Positions 39,800 to 49,101 are shown, counted from the stretch's first letter. The stretch: DNA of 64,000 bases from Curtobacterium sp. ZW137 (GCF_003762905.1 NZ_RJKS01000002.1:62001-126000), one strand, 5' to 3'. Notes: generated from the sequence alone by a model not told the origin. A program made the numbers and translations.

Positions 39800-40201
39800 T
39801 CACACGTCGGGCAGCATCACCCAGACGTCGACCGTCTCGGAGTCGATGCCGTCCATGAACTGCGTCACGTGCACCTTGCTGATCGCGGACGGCAGGTCCT
39901 TGACGGTGCCGGACCAGTTGCCGTCGGCATCGGCGAAGACGACGGACCCGGCACCGGTCTCCGCGATGGTGAGGTCGATGGCGGCACCGGGGGTGGCCGT
40001 CCCGGAGAGCACCGCGGTGCGCGCTTCCGTGTCGACCGAGTCGACGTTCACCGTGAGTGGCGACTGCGCCGCGGTCGAGCTGGCGGAGGCGGCGGTGGTG
40101 ACGGGTGCCGCGTTCGCGGCCACCGTCCCGAACCCGATGCCACCGATGATGGTCGCGGCGGCGACTGCGGTCGCCGCGGCGGTTGCGAGCTTCTTCTGCA
40201 T
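39800..40201 (-). CDS. Secreted protein with a single bacterial Ig-like domain
   Basis: Exported protein of 133 residues. The signal peptide has a basic start and Ala/Gly-rich core ending ANA; residues 46-128 have a small beta-sandwich pattern (TARTAVLSGTATPGAAIDL, DADGNWSGTVKDLP). It has no anchor, so it should be free or wall-bound. It sits between the sensor kinase and its regulator. A promoter of its own is likely: TTCCGT and TACGTT (40285-40257) in the AT-richer gap. A role as kinase ligand or modulator is inference. Confidence 0.82.
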   Translation of the reverse strand: MQKKLATAAATAVAAATIIGGIGFGTVAANAAPVTTAASASSTAAQSPLTVNVDSVDTEARTAVLSGTATPGAAIDLTIAETGAGSVVFADADGNWSGTVKDLPSAISKVHVTQFMDGIDSETVDVWVMLPDV

Positions 40202-40293
40202 GTTCGTGTTCTCTCTTCTCGAAGGATCACTGTCAGGTGCACGGCCGTACGAGAAGAACGTAGCACTCGTATTTCACATACGGAACATTGACA

Positions 40294-41715
40294 TCATCGA
40301 GTCGTCGGGACCCCGTTGAGGGCGCCGAGCGGGATCCGAGCGGTCGCTTCGGTCGGGCCTCCCGTCGGGCTCGACACCGTGAGCTCTCCGTCGAGCGCCC
40401 GCATCCTGCCCATCAGCCCCTCGATCCCGTGGCCCTCCTGCACGCTGGCACCCCCGATGCCGTCGTCGGTGACGCTCACGGTGAGGTACCAGACCGAGGA
40501 GGCGTCCACGACGAGCCCGAGGTAGACCCCCGCGGCCCGGGCGCCGGCGTGCTTCGTGGTGTTCGTGAGGAGCTCGGAGACCGTGAAGTACACGTTGCGC
40601 TGGATCTCGGTGGCGAGTTCGAGGCCGTCCGGCAGGCGGATCTCCAGCCCGACCGGGATCGGCGTGCGGGCGACGAGGGCCTCGAGCGCGGCGACGAGTC
40701 CCCGGTCGAGCAGGATCGGCGGCGCGAAACCGCGGGACAGGGCACGGAGTTCGTCGAGGGCGTCCTTCGCGTGCTCGGACGCTTCCCCGATGAGCTGCTT
40801 CGCCGCCGCCGGGTCCTTCTCGAACGCTCGCTCGGCCGCCGACAGGTCCATCCGGAGCCGGACGAGGCGCTGCTGCGGACCGTCGTGCAGGTCGCGTTCG
40901 ATCTGTCGGAGCGCCTGCCCCTCGGCCGTGACCGCCCCGGCACGGGAGGCCTGCAGCCCCGCCACGCGCTGCTCGAGCACCTCGGCGCGGAACCCACCGA
41001 GCAGCCCGAAGTCGATCCAGTAGTGCGCGATCACCGAGCCGCGCGCCCAGAGCGGGAACAGCACGACCGAGGCCGCCATGCTCACTGCGCAGGCGAGCGC
41101 CCCGAGGATCCACGCCCAGTTCGAGTCGATGCTGTTGAGCATCAGCCACTCGTTGATCTGCCAGCCCCAGCGGAGCGCGGTGAACCCGGCGACGATCGGC
41201 CCGAAGAACCCGGCGATGAGGACCGCGCCGGCCCCGACCGTGACGAGCGCGGCGAGCGGGTAGACCACGGCTGCGTGCAGCAGGTACAGCCAGTAGTGCG
41301 GGTTCGCCACGGCCGAGCCGGTGCGCGCCCACCAGTTCTGCTGCCAGCGCGGCGTCCAGTCGACGGGGCGGATCGGCCGCGGGTCGGCCCACGAGATGCG
41401 GAGCCGCTCGAACTGGCCGAGCCACCGAGCGACGAACAGCGCGATGAAGAACATCAGCAGGACGAACGGGTTGAACAGGTCGCGGAACCCACCGCCGAGC
41501 ACCGCGGCCGGGAACGCGAAGTACAGCGTGCAGAGGAGCACCGCCGTCAGCGCCATGTACCCGAAGTCCCGCGGCAGGCGCTTCCACGCGTCGCGGTAGA
41601 ACTCGCCCGCGGTCGGGGTCGGCGGCTGCGCGGGCATGGGCGTCGTGGCTCCTGGCGGTACTGCGTCGTCCAGCGGCACGGTGGGTGCCTGGTCGAGACG
41701 GTCGGTGTCGGTCAT
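40294..41715 (-). CDS. Two-component sensor histidine kinase, HisKA_3 type
   Basis: Membrane kinase of 473 residues. A Pro-rich N-terminus (1-40) precedes a multi-helix sensor region (about 50-240) with aromatic-rich loops, a short coiled coil, the phospho-acceptor box IERDLHDGPQQR (His near 277), and an ATPase domain with TNTTKHAGA (N box) and DDGIGGA. It belongs to the NarL-partner class and pairs with the regulator at 39109. Confidence 0.94.
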   Translation of the reverse strand: MTDTDRLDQAPTVPLDDAVPPGATTPMPAQPPTPTAGEFYRDAWKRLPRDFGYMALTAVLLCTLYFAFPAAVLGGGFRDLFNPFVLLMFFIALFVARWLGQFERLRISWADPRPIRPVDWTPRWQQNWWARTGSAVANPHYWLYLLHAAVVYPLAALVTVGAGAVLIAGFFGPIVAGFTALRWGWQINEWLMLNSIDSNWAWILGALACAVSMAASVVLFPLWARGSVIAHYWIDFGLLGGFRAEVLEQRVAGLQASRAGAVTAEGQALRQIERDLHDGPQQRLVRLRMDLSAAERAFEKDPAAAKQLIGEASEHAKDALDELRALSRGFAPPILLDRGLVAALEALVARTPIPVGLEIRLPDGLELATEIQRNVYFTVSELLTNTTKHAGARAAGVYLGLVVDASSVWYLTVSVTDDGIGGASVQEGHGIEGLMGRMRALDGELTVSSPTGGPTEATARIPLGALNGVPTTR

Positions 41716-41798
41716 GACTCAAGCCTCGTGAACACGGGACTTCTCCCCAATACTGCCCGCTCCCGGATCGGGGGTGGGGTTACCCCTACCCTGAACCC

Positions 41799-42392
41799 AT
41801 GGACGCTGCTGTCAGGGATCGATGGATCGCACTCGCCGCGGTGGTCGCCGCGCTGGCACCAGCGCTCGGCCCGGTCGCCGGACAGGTGGTGCTGACGCAG
41901 TGGGATCCGGGACAACCGGTCCTCGTCGGAGCCGCCGTCGTGGGCGGGCTGGCGGCGGTCGTGGTGGCCGTGTCCGCATGGCGCCGCGGTGACCGCACCT
42001 CGCTCGGGTTCGCACTGTCCGCGCTCTGCTCCGCGCTGTCCTGGGCACCGCTCGGTCCGCTCTCGTTCCCGATCACGACGATCCTGCTCATCACCTCGGA
42101 AGCCCTGCTCATCACCTTCGGCGTCATGGTGCTCCGCCGCGGCACCGGCGCCTCGCGAGTCGCGGGCTGGGTCATCGCGGTCGGCGCGTTCGTCTGGCTG
42201 TTCGGCGGCCTCGCGATCTGGCTGGGCACCCTGCCCGGGACCCCGCAGAGCATGCTCACCGTGCTCTTCGCCATCCCCGCGATCGGCCAGTTCGCCGCGT
42301 TCGTGGCCGCGGCGCTGCTCTTCGTCGGACCACTGCTCCGTCCGGTCCGCGCGGGCGCGCGGTACCTCTGGTCCACCGCCGACGTGCGCTGA
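41799..42392 (+). CDS. Unknown membrane protein, six helices
   Basis: Integral membrane protein of 197 residues with about six hydrophobic segments and almost no soluble domain, unrecognised. ATG 41799 lies exactly 6 bases after TACCCT (41787-41792), so probably leaderless. It is divergent from the histidine kinase, and the gap contains a G/C-run dyad (GGGGTGGGGTTACCCCTACC) that may be shared control. Confidence 0.8.
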   Translation: MDAAVRDRWIALAAVVAALAPALGPVAGQVVLTQWDPGQPVLVGAAVVGGLAAVVVAVSAWRRGDRTSLGFALSALCSALSWAPLGPLSFPITTILLITSEALLITFGVMVLRRGTGASRVAGWVIAVGAFVWLFGGLAIWLGTLPGTPQSMLTVLFAIPAIGQFAAFVAAALLFVGPLLRPVRAGARYLWSTADVR

Positions 42393-42428
42393 CGGTGGCC
42401 GGTGGGTGACGCGCTCCGCGCGATGTAC

Positions 42429-42531
42429 GGTGCGGTCGGCATGCGGGTCACCTACGGCGCCGGACTGGAGGCCGACCTCCGGTGCGGTCGGCATGCGGGT
42501 CACCTACGGCGCCGGACTGGAGGCCGACCTC
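42429..42531. repeat. Tandem duplication over the AraC gene start
   Basis: A 51-bp sequence (42429-42479) is repeated exactly at 42481-42531, a period of 52. Each copy carries the start codon and first codons of the AraC gene. Because 52 is not a multiple of 3, the upstream ATG (42441) reads out of frame. The unit holds a GACTGGAGGCC variant of the interspersed motif. Confidence 0.95.
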
Positions 42532-43314
42532 GCCTCCGCCTGGACCCACGACTTCCCGACGGGCCGGGTCCACCACACGTGGATCGCCACGGAGATCGAG
42601 CGCGTCTGGGTGGGACGCGGCGACGTCGACGAGGTCCTCGAACCCGGCGGCGTCGCGATCCTCGCCGGCTGCGCACCGATCTGGGTCGGCACCCGCAGTG
42701 CGCGGAACCCGCCGCCCCGTGTCGACGACCCACTGTTCCCGGCGGTCGGGGTGCACCACGGCGAGGTCGCGTTCGGCCCGCTGATGCCCGAGGTGCTCTG
42801 CCTCCCGGAGCTGCTCACCACGATGCAGCCGCAGGACAACGGCTGGGACACCGGCTCCGACGTCGTCCTGACCCTCCGGCACCTCGGCTCCCTCGTCGGG
42901 CAGCGGTGGCCCGGCCCACCCCAGGACGCGCTGGCCGAGATGGTCGTGACGACGGCGCTCAGCACCTGGCGGCCGCCCGTGCTCCGCGACAACAGCCTGA
43001 CCCGCTGCATCAACGCGATCGCCGACCCCGGGCCACCCCCGACGGTCCCCGAGCTCGCGGCCCTCGCGAACACCTCGGAACGCACGCTCCGGCGCCGCTT
43101 CCGCACCGAGACCGGACTCGGTCCCGACGAGTTCTCGCGGTGGTTCCGCACCCTGCCCGTCCGCCGGGACCTGCTGGCCGGCGCCGATCCGACCGAGGTG
43201 GCGGCCGGCTCCGGGTTCCCCTCCGTCCGGGCGATGCGTCGGACGCTCGATCGCGTCGAGTCGTCCCTGCCGCGCCTGCGGGGCACGGAGACACGTTTTC
43301 GGATTCTCGATTGA
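42493..43314 (+). CDS. AraC family transcriptional regulator
   Basis: Regulator of 273 residues. An N-terminal ligand/dimer domain covers about 1-165. The two C-terminal helix-turn-helix motifs are ELAALANTSERTLRRRFRTE (near 205) and a second near GFPSVRAMRRT. The second HTH lacks the full PxxYR motif of many AraC proteins. The active start is ATG 42493 in the second duplicate copy; the first copy's ATG is frameshifted. The gene ends in a large palindrome. Confidence 0.88.
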   Translation: MRVTYGAGLEADLASAWTHDFPTGRVHHTWIATEIERVWVGRGDVDEVLEPGGVAILAGCAPIWVGTRSARNPPPRVDDPLFPAVGVHHGEVAFGPLMPEVLCLPELLTTMQPQDNGWDTGSDVVLTLRHLGSLVGQRWPGPPQDALAEMVVTTALSTWRPPVLRDNSLTRCINAIADPGPPPTVPELAALANTSERTLRRRFRTETGLGPDEFSRWFRTLPVRRDLLAGADPTEVAAGSGFPSVRAMRRTLDRVESSLPRLRGTETRFRILD

Positions 43315-43378
43315 CCGATCCGGTCCACGAACCCCGGGGTTCGTGAACCGGATCGGCCAAATTGGAAAACGAAAACGT
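43293..43378. terminator. Nested palindrome at the AraC gene end
   Basis: Inner palindrome: arms 43315-43335 and 43336-43356 differ at one position and meet with no loop. Outer arms ACGTTTTCG (43293-43301) and CGAAAACGT (43370-43378) enclose it, the left one inside the coding end. It probably terminates transcription. The gap 43379-43503 up to the next repeats holds no gene. Confidence 0.75.
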
Positions 43379-43503
43379 CCTCGCCGCGGACCGGCGTTGG
43401 GGGCGAGCCCGGTCAGCGTGGCGCCGGTGAACGGGGGGTTGGCTGGTGGGCGGCTGTGTGGGGGGCGGGATCCGGTTGTGAACGGCGGGACGGAGTCCGG
43501 AGG

Positions 43504-43595
43504 CGGCGGGACGGCGGGACGGGTCAGACGGCGGGACGGCGGGACGGGTCAGACGGCGGGACGGGTCAGGCGGCGGGACGGCGGGACGGGTCAGG
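43504..43595. repeat. 25-bp tandem array overlapping the ABC ATPase stop
   Basis: Four units of 25, 25, 17 and 25 bp run through 43504-43595. The 17-bp unit has lost one internal GGCGGGAC step, a sign of slippage. The last unit includes the stop codon of the ABC ATPase gene (43591). Confidence 0.85.
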
Positions 43596-45252
43596 CGGCG
43601 CGTGTCGCGAGGCGCGCGGCGCGGCGGGTCGCCTGCTCCTCGGGGTCGGGGACCGGGGCCGCCTGGATGAGTCGGCGGGTGTACGGGTCCTGCGGGGCGC
43701 GGAGGATCGCGTCGCACGTGCCCTGCTCGGCGACGCGGCCCTGGTGCAGGACGACGACGCGGTCACAGAGGGTGTCCACGACGGCGAGGTCGTGGGTGAC
43801 GAAGAGGCACGCGAACCCGAGGCGCTCCTGGAGCTCGCGGAACACGTCGAGCACGCGGGCCTGGACCGACACGTCGAGGGCGCTCGTCGGCTCGTCCGCG
43901 ATGAGGAGCGCCGGGTCGAGTGCCACGGCGCGGGCGATGGCGACGCGTTGGCGTTGGCCTCCGGAGAGTTCGTGCGGGAAGCGCTCCCGGTACCCGCCGT
44001 CGAGGCCGACGTCGGCGAGCAACCGCTCGACGCGTTCGCCCGTCTCCGCGGCGGAGAGCCGGAGGATCTGGCGGAGCGGCTCGGCCACCGTCTGCCCCAC
44101 CGTGTAGCGCGGGTTGAGGGAACGGAGCGGGTTCTGGAAGACGACCCCGACGCGGCGGCGCATCGTGCGGCGGTCGGCACGGCTCGCGCCGGACACGTCC
44201 GTGCCGTCGACGGCGATCGTGCCCGCGGTGATCGGGGCGAGGCCGACGGCTGCCCGCCCGATGGTCGTCTTGCCGCTGCCGGACTCCCCCACGAGGCCGA
44301 CGATCTCGCCGCGTCCGACCGTGAACGACACGTCGTCGACCGCGCGGAACCGGCGACGCAACGCACCGCCGTACTCGACCACGAGGCCCTGGACGTCGAG
44401 GACCGTCGACGGGCGCGGCGTCGCGGGGGCGAGCCGGTCCTCCGACCCGTGCGGGGTCATGCGTGGGACCGCAGCGAGCAGTTCCCGCGTGTAGTCCGCG
44501 TCCGGGGCCGCGAAGACGGCGCTCGCGGTGCCGGACTCGACGACCTGGCCGCGGCGCATCACGACGACGCGGTCCGCGATGTCCGCGACGACACCCATGT
44601 CGTGGGTGATCAGGAGGATCGCGGTGCCGGTGCGCTCCCGGAGCGCGCGGAGGACGTCGAGGACCTCGGCCTGGACGGTGACGTCGAGGGCGGTCGTCGG
44701 CTCGTCGGCGATGAGGAGCTCGGGGTCCGCGGCGAGCGCCATCGCGATCATCACGCGCTGGCACTGCCCGCCGGAGAGCTCGTGCGGGTACTGGCCGAGC
44801 CGCCGTTCGGGCTCGGGGACCTCGACCGCGCGGAGGAGGTCGAGGGAGCGCTCGCGGACGGCCGAGCGGTCGAGGGACGCGTCGGCGCGCCGGACGGCCT
44901 CGGCGAGCTGGAAGCCGATCGTGAACACCGGGTTGAGGGCCGCGGACGGGTCCTGGAAGATCATCGAGACGCGGCGGCCGCGGACCTCGCGGAGACGCTG
45001 CTCCCCCGCGGTGAGGACGTCTACGCCGGCGAGGCGGATCGTGCCGGACGCCCGCGCTCCCTCCGGGGCGATGCCCATCGCCGTCATGGCCGTCATGCTC
45101 TTGCCCGAGCCGGACTCGCCGACGACGGCGACGACCTCACCGCGCCCCACGGTGAAGGACGCGTCGTCGACGGCGCGGACGACCTCACCCTCGACGTCGA
45201 ACGTCACGGTGAGGTGGTCGACCACGAGGACGTGCTCGCGCGGCTCGGTCAT
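43591..45252 (-). CDS. Fused double ATP-binding subunit, peptide ABC importer 2
   Basis: DppD-DppF fusion of 553 residues. Both halves are complete: Walker A GESGSGKS/GESGSGKT (near 45 and 321), signatures LSGGQCQR and LSGGQRQR, Walker B with DEPTTALD and DEPTSALD. It energises the permeases at 47273-49101. It starts 1 base after the MarR stop, so the regulator and ATPase are coupled. The C-terminus is Arg/Ala-rich and ends within a tandem repeat. Confidence 0.96.
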   Translation of the reverse strand: MTEPREHVLVVDHLTVTFDVEGEVVRAVDDASFTVGRGEVVAVVGESGSGKSMTAMTAMGIAPEGARASGTIRLAGVDVLTAGEQRLREVRGRRVSMIFQDPSAALNPVFTIGFQLAEAVRRADASLDRSAVRERSLDLLRAVEVPEPERRLGQYPHELSGGQCQRVMIAMALAADPELLIADEPTTALDVTVQAEVLDVLRALRERTGTAILLITHDMGVVADIADRVVVMRRGQVVESGTASAVFAAPDADYTRELLAAVPRMTPHGSEDRLAPATPRPSTVLDVQGLVVEYGGALRRRFRAVDDVSFTVGRGEIVGLVGESGSGKTTIGRAAVGLAPITAGTIAVDGTDVSGASRADRRTMRRRVGVVFQNPLRSLNPRYTVGQTVAEPLRQILRLSAAETGERVERLLADVGLDGGYRERFPHELSGGQRQRVAIARAVALDPALLIADEPTSALDVSVQARVLDVFRELQERLGFACLFVTHDLAVVDTLCDRVVVLHQGRVAEQGTCDAILRAPQDPYTRRLIQAAPVPDPEEQATRRAARLATRAA

Positions 45253-45253
45253 G

Positions 45254-45814
45254 TCAGTCCGTCCCTGGTGCGTCGTCGCCCGTGTCCCGGGCGGCCTTGA
45301 ACGCCTCCCAGTCCTCGAGCATCTTCCGGTGGTGGCCGTTGAGCCACTGCATGTAGTCGCGGCCGTTGCGGAGACGCTCACGGACCGGGGCGTCGACGTC
45401 GCCGTCGCCGGTGTGGCCGTCCTGCTCGACGACCGCGAGCCCGCGGGCGATGATGTCCCGCTGCCGGTCGAGGTACTTCCGCTCCCCGGCCAGCCAGCTG
45501 CCCCACACGTCGGTCTCGGCGCGGAAGAAGTGGCTCCGCTCCCCCGGCACCGTGACGCGCTTCACGAACCCGGCGTCCGCGAGCCGCCTGGTCGCCGTCG
45601 ACACCGAGCCCGAGCTCGCGCCGAGCGCGGCCTGCAGATCCGCGGACGACGAGGACGGCGCGCGGGTCATGATCAGGTAGCCGAGCACCCGAGCGTCCGT
45701 CAACGGCATGCCCGCACCGTCGGCGAGCATGATCGCGAACTCCTCGACGAACGCCTGGCGCTCCGGTTCGAGGTGCAGGTCGTCGCGCGCGTCCCCCGCC
45801 TGCGTGGTGCTCAC
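45254..45814 (-). CDS. MarR/GbsR-type winged-helix regulator
   Basis: DNA-binding protein of 186 residues. The wing-helix region is about 28-95 (MLADGAGMPLTDARVLGYLI, SSADLQAALGASSGSVSTAT, then RSHFFRAETD). The C-terminal half is helical and Arg/Asp-rich. GTG 45814 overlaps the serine hydrolase stop (GTGA). As part of the peptide-importer operon it is a likely self-regulator, responding to a peptide or wall-derived signal; inference. Confidence 0.85.
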   Translation of the reverse strand: MSTTQAGDARDDLHLEPERQAFVEEFAIMLADGAGMPLTDARVLGYLIMTRAPSSSSADLQAALGASSGSVSTATRRLADAGFVKRVTVPGERSHFFRAETDVWGSWLAGERKYLDRQRDIIARGLAVVEQDGHTGDGDVDAPVRERLRNGRDYMQWLNGHHRKMLEDWEAFKAARDTGDDAPGTD

Positions 45815-47229
45815 GCCAGGCCTGCCGCGACCTCGGGGGTCTCCTCCGGGATCGACCACGGCTCCTCGCTCATCCCGCCGCTGCCGCGGATGCCGGTGAC
45901 GGCGCCCTCGGCGTCGCGGGTGAACGTGATGTCCTCGTCGACGGAGCCGAACCGGTTGCCGTGCGTCATCCGGAGGGTGTCGGCGTCGACGGGCTCGAGG
46001 CGCGTCGGGGACTCCAGCGGGTCCGGGCCGGACGGGTCGATCGCGAGGAGACGGTCCCCGACACGGGCGACGTCGGTGACGCCCCACGGGTTCGCGTACC
46101 GGCCGGTGTAGCGCGCGGCGACGGCGTCCTCCGCGACGGTCGCCCCCGGCGCCGCGGAGTCGGCCGCGGCGTCGAGGAGGTGCAGGATGCCGGTGGCGAG
46201 GAGCGTCGCGGGGCCGGCCGCCGAACTCGTCATCACGGACACGACGAGCGAGGACGCCGGGTCGAACAGGGACTGGGTGATGTGCCCGGGGAAGCCGCCC
46301 GAGTGGCCGCGGACCTCGCGGCCGTCGATGCGGTCGACGATGAAGCCGGCACCGTAGCCGCGGGCTGCCGGGTCCTCCTCGGTCGCGCTCCACGACTTCC
46401 GCTGCGCGAGGCGCTTCGAGTGGTCGCTGAGCAGGTCGCCCTGTCCGAGGACGTGGGCGGAGAAGTACCGGACCAGGTCGGACGCGGTGCCGTGGAAGCC
46501 GGTCGCCGCGGCCATCGCGCGGGTGTCGACGTGCGCGATCCGCTGCCGGGTGCGCGCGACGTGGAAGCCGGAGTACCCGATGACGAAGTCGTCCTCGCGC
46601 GAGGGGTCCCAGTCCGGGCCGGTGTTCCGGAGGCCGAGGGGTTCGACGATCGCCTCGCGGACGAACTCGTTGTACGTGCGTCCGGTGACCGCGGCGATGA
46701 CGAGCCCGAGGAGCGAGTACCCGAGGTTGGAGTAGTTGAACGAGGACCCGGCGGGGACCTTCTGCCCGCGGTCGAGCACGAGCGCCAGGAGTTCGGACTC
46801 GTCCGGGAACGGCCGCTTCAGGGACCAGTAGTCACCGTCGTGCCCGTCGCGGATCACACCGGCACCCATCTCCATGAGCTCCCGGATGGTGGCGTCCGCG
46901 ATCGGGGACCCGCCGTCGACGAGCGCCGGGACGTACGTGCCCACGGTGTCGTCGAGGCGCAGGGACCCACGCTCGGCGAGGAGCAGCAGCGCGGTCGACG
47001 TGAACGTCTTCGAGTGCGAGGCGATCCGGAACAGGTCGTTCGTCGTCAGGCGGCGGCCGGCCTCGACGTCGGCGTAGCCCCACGCCTCGGAGAACAGCTC
47101 CTCGCCCTGGAACCCGATCGCGACCTGCACGCCGGGCACCCGCAGTTGCCACACCTTGTACGCCACCCAGTCACGGATGTAGGGCAGGGTCTTCCGGTAC
47201 GCGTCGAGCGCGACGGCGGTGTCGGTCAC
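45811..47229 (-). CDS. Beta-lactamase-fold serine hydrolase
   Basis: Class C beta-lactamase/D-aminopeptidase-type serine hydrolase of 472 residues. The catalytic SxxK is SHSK (Ser near 72) and the YxN motif is YSN (near 165); GHSGG stands in the KTG position. The C-terminal 120 residues form a beta-rich domain like that of D-aminopeptidases. No signal peptide is evident, so it is cytoplasmic and would act on imported peptides. GTG 47229 has an AAAGGA site upstream. Confidence 0.9.
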   Translation of the reverse strand: MTDTAVALDAYRKTLPYIRDWVAYKVWQLRVPGVQVAIGFQGEELFSEAWGYADVEAGRRLTTNDLFRIASHSKTFTSTALLLLAERGSLRLDDTVGTYVPALVDGGSPIADATIRELMEMGAGVIRDGHDGDYWSLKRPFPDESELLALVLDRGQKVPAGSSFNYSNLGYSLLGLVIAAVTGRTYNEFVREAIVEPLGLRNTGPDWDPSREDDFVIGYSGFHVARTRQRIAHVDTRAMAAATGFHGTASDLVRYFSAHVLGQGDLLSDHSKRLAQRKSWSATEEDPAARGYGAGFIVDRIDGREVRGHSGGFPGHITQSLFDPASSLVVSVMTSSAAGPATLLATGILHLLDAAADSAAPGATVAEDAVAARYTGRYANPWGVTDVARVGDRLLAIDPSGPDPLESPTRLEPVDADTLRMTHGNRFGSVDEDITFTRDAEGAVTGIRGSGGMSEEPWSIPEETPEVAAGLA

Positions 47230-47272
47230 AGGGTGTCCTTTCGAGAACGGGTCACAGGGGTCAAGACTGCCG

Positions 47273-48163
47273 TCAGCGTCGACGCGGGTCGAGTGCGGCG
47301 CGCAGGGTGTCGCCGAGCGCGATCACCGCGAGGACGGTCACGGCGAGGAACGTCGCCGGGGCGATGAGCATGTGCGGTGCACGCAGGAACTGCGACGTCG
47401 CCGCGGAGAGCTGCAGCCCCCAGGAGATCGCCGGGCTCTCCAGCCCGATGCCGAGGTACGTCAGCGACGACTCCGAGACGATCACACCACCGACGGTGAT
47501 CGTGGCGAGGACGAGCAGTGGCGAGACCGACGACGGCAGCACGTACCTGGTCGTGATCCGCCACGTGGAGAGCCCCATCGTGCGGGCGGCCAGCACGAAC
47601 TCGGCGTTCCGGACGCCCCGGACGCTCGAGCGCACGAGCCGCGCCATCGTCGGCCAGCCGAACAGCGCCAGCACGAGGGACACCGTCAGCACCGAGCGCT
47701 CGCCGACGCTGTTGAGGACGACGACGGCGCCGAGGAGGAACGGGAACCCGAGGAACACGTCGGTGAGGCGGGCGAGCACCGCGTCGACCCACCCGCCGAC
47801 CATGCCCGCGACGGTCCCGACCACGAGCGCGACCATCCCGGCGAGCACCGTGGTCAGCACCGCGACCGAGATGGACGACCGCGTGCCGTAGATCACGTTC
47901 GCGTACACGTCGCACCCCTGCAGGTCGAACCCGAACGGGTGCCCGGCGGACGCGGGGTCCCCGCTCCGGCCGAGGTCGCACACCCGGGGGTCGCCGTGCC
48001 CGAACAGCCCCGCGAAGAGCTGCGGGAACGCGGCGATCGCCAGGATCACGACGAGCACCGCTGCCGGCACCCAGAAGCCGGGCGTCCGGGCCGCGGCGGC
48101 GAGCGGGCGACGCCGGGCGGCGATGACGGGTTCGACGGTTGCTCCGATGGCGGAGGTGGTCAT
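47273..48163 (-). CDS. ABC importer 2 permease, DppC type
   Basis: Permease of 296 residues. The first helix is near 30-52, then a periplasmic loop with HPFGFDLQGCDVYANVIYG, the DppC-type entry. The coupling loop is AARTMGLSTWRITTRYVLPS. ATG 48163 overlaps the upstream permease by 4 bases. Confidence 0.94.
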   Translation of the reverse strand: MTTSAIGATVEPVIAARRRPLAAAARTPGFWVPAAVLVVILAIAAFPQLFAGLFGHGDPRVCDLGRSGDPASAGHPFGFDLQGCDVYANVIYGTRSSISVAVLTTVLAGMVALVVGTVAGMVGGWVDAVLARLTDVFLGFPFLLGAVVVLNSVGERSVLTVSLVLALFGWPTMARLVRSSVRGVRNAEFVLAARTMGLSTWRITTRYVLPSSVSPLLVLATITVGGVIVSESSLTYLGIGLESPAISWGLQLSAATSQFLRAPHMLIAPATFLAVTVLAVIALGDTLRAALDPRRR

Positions 48164-49101
48164 GCGGCGGCTCCCGATCGGACGCGCGGGTCGAGGGCGG
48201 CGTGCAGCAGGTCGACGAGCACGCTCGTCACGAGGAACACCAGGATGAGGGCGGTCGAGATCCCGACGACCACGGCACCTTCGTGCGACCGGATGCCCTG
48301 GAACAGCAGGTTCCCGACGCCCGGCAGGTTGAAGATGCCCTCGATGATGACGGTGCCGCCCATCAGGTACCCGAGGTCGGTCGCCAGGTAGGTGGCGGTG
48401 GGGATGAGCGAGTTGCGCATCACGTGCACGCCGACGACCCGGCCGGGGGTGAGCCCCTTCGCGCGGGCGGTCCGGACGTAGTCGGCGTCGAGCGTCTCGA
48501 TCATCGACGTCCTGGTCAGCCGGGACACCGCGGCGAGGCCGAACAGCGCGATCACGAACGCGGGCAGGACGTACGCGGTCGGCCAGCCCGCTGTTGCGCC
48601 CGCGACCGGGAACCAGTGCAGCCGGACGGAGAACACGAGCTGGAGGGCGACGCCGAGGACGAACACCGGGACCGCTCCGACGACGATCGTGCCGACGAGG
48701 ACGGTCTTGTCGAGCACCGTGCCGCGCTTCAGCGCCGAGAGCACCCCGAACCCGATGCCGAGGACGATCTCCAGCGCCCACGCGGTCAGCGCGAGGGTGA
48801 TCGTGACCGGCCACCGCGACGCCATCTGCGCGCCGACGGACTGGCCGTTGAAGTCGGTGCCGAAGTCGCCGCGGAACAGTCCACCGAGGTACTGCACGTA
48901 CTGCAGCCACAGCGGCTGGTCGAGGTGGTACTCGGCGCGGAGTGCCCGCACCACCGACTCGGTGAGCGGCCGGTCCCCGCCGAGCGCCCGGATCGGGTCG
49001 CCCGGCAGCGCGAAGGTCATCGCGTAGATCAGGAACGTCACCCCGAGGAACACGATCGCCAGGCCGCCGATCCGCCGGCCGACGGCGAGCGCCGGACGCA
49101 T
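48160..49101 (-). CDS. ABC importer 2 permease, DppB type
   Basis: Permease of 313 residues with six helices; coupling loop ARAKGLTPGRVVGVHVMRNS. ATG 49101 shares a base with the M14 stop (TGATG), so translation is tightly coupled to the peptidase. Confidence 0.95.
   Translation of the reverse strand: MRPALAVGRRIGGLAIVFLGVTFLIYAMTFALPGDPIRALGGDRPLTESVVRALRAEYHLDQPLWLQYVQYLGGLFRGDFGTDFNGQSVGAQMASRWPVTITLALTAWALEIVLGIGFGVLSALKRGTVLDKTVLVGTIVVGAVPVFVLGVALQLVFSVRLHWFPVAGATAGWPTAYVLPAFVIALFGLAAVSRLTRTSMIETLDADYVRTARAKGLTPGRVVGVHVMRNSLIPTATYLATDLGYLMGGTVIIEGIFNLPGVGNLLFQGIRSHEGAVVVGISTALILVFLVTSVLVDLLHAALDPRVRSGAAA

Noticed and set aside
41799-42392. Membrane protein as third component of the histidine kinase system
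   Set aside because: It is divergent with its own promoter and has no recognised sensor or partner domain; adjacency alone is not enough.
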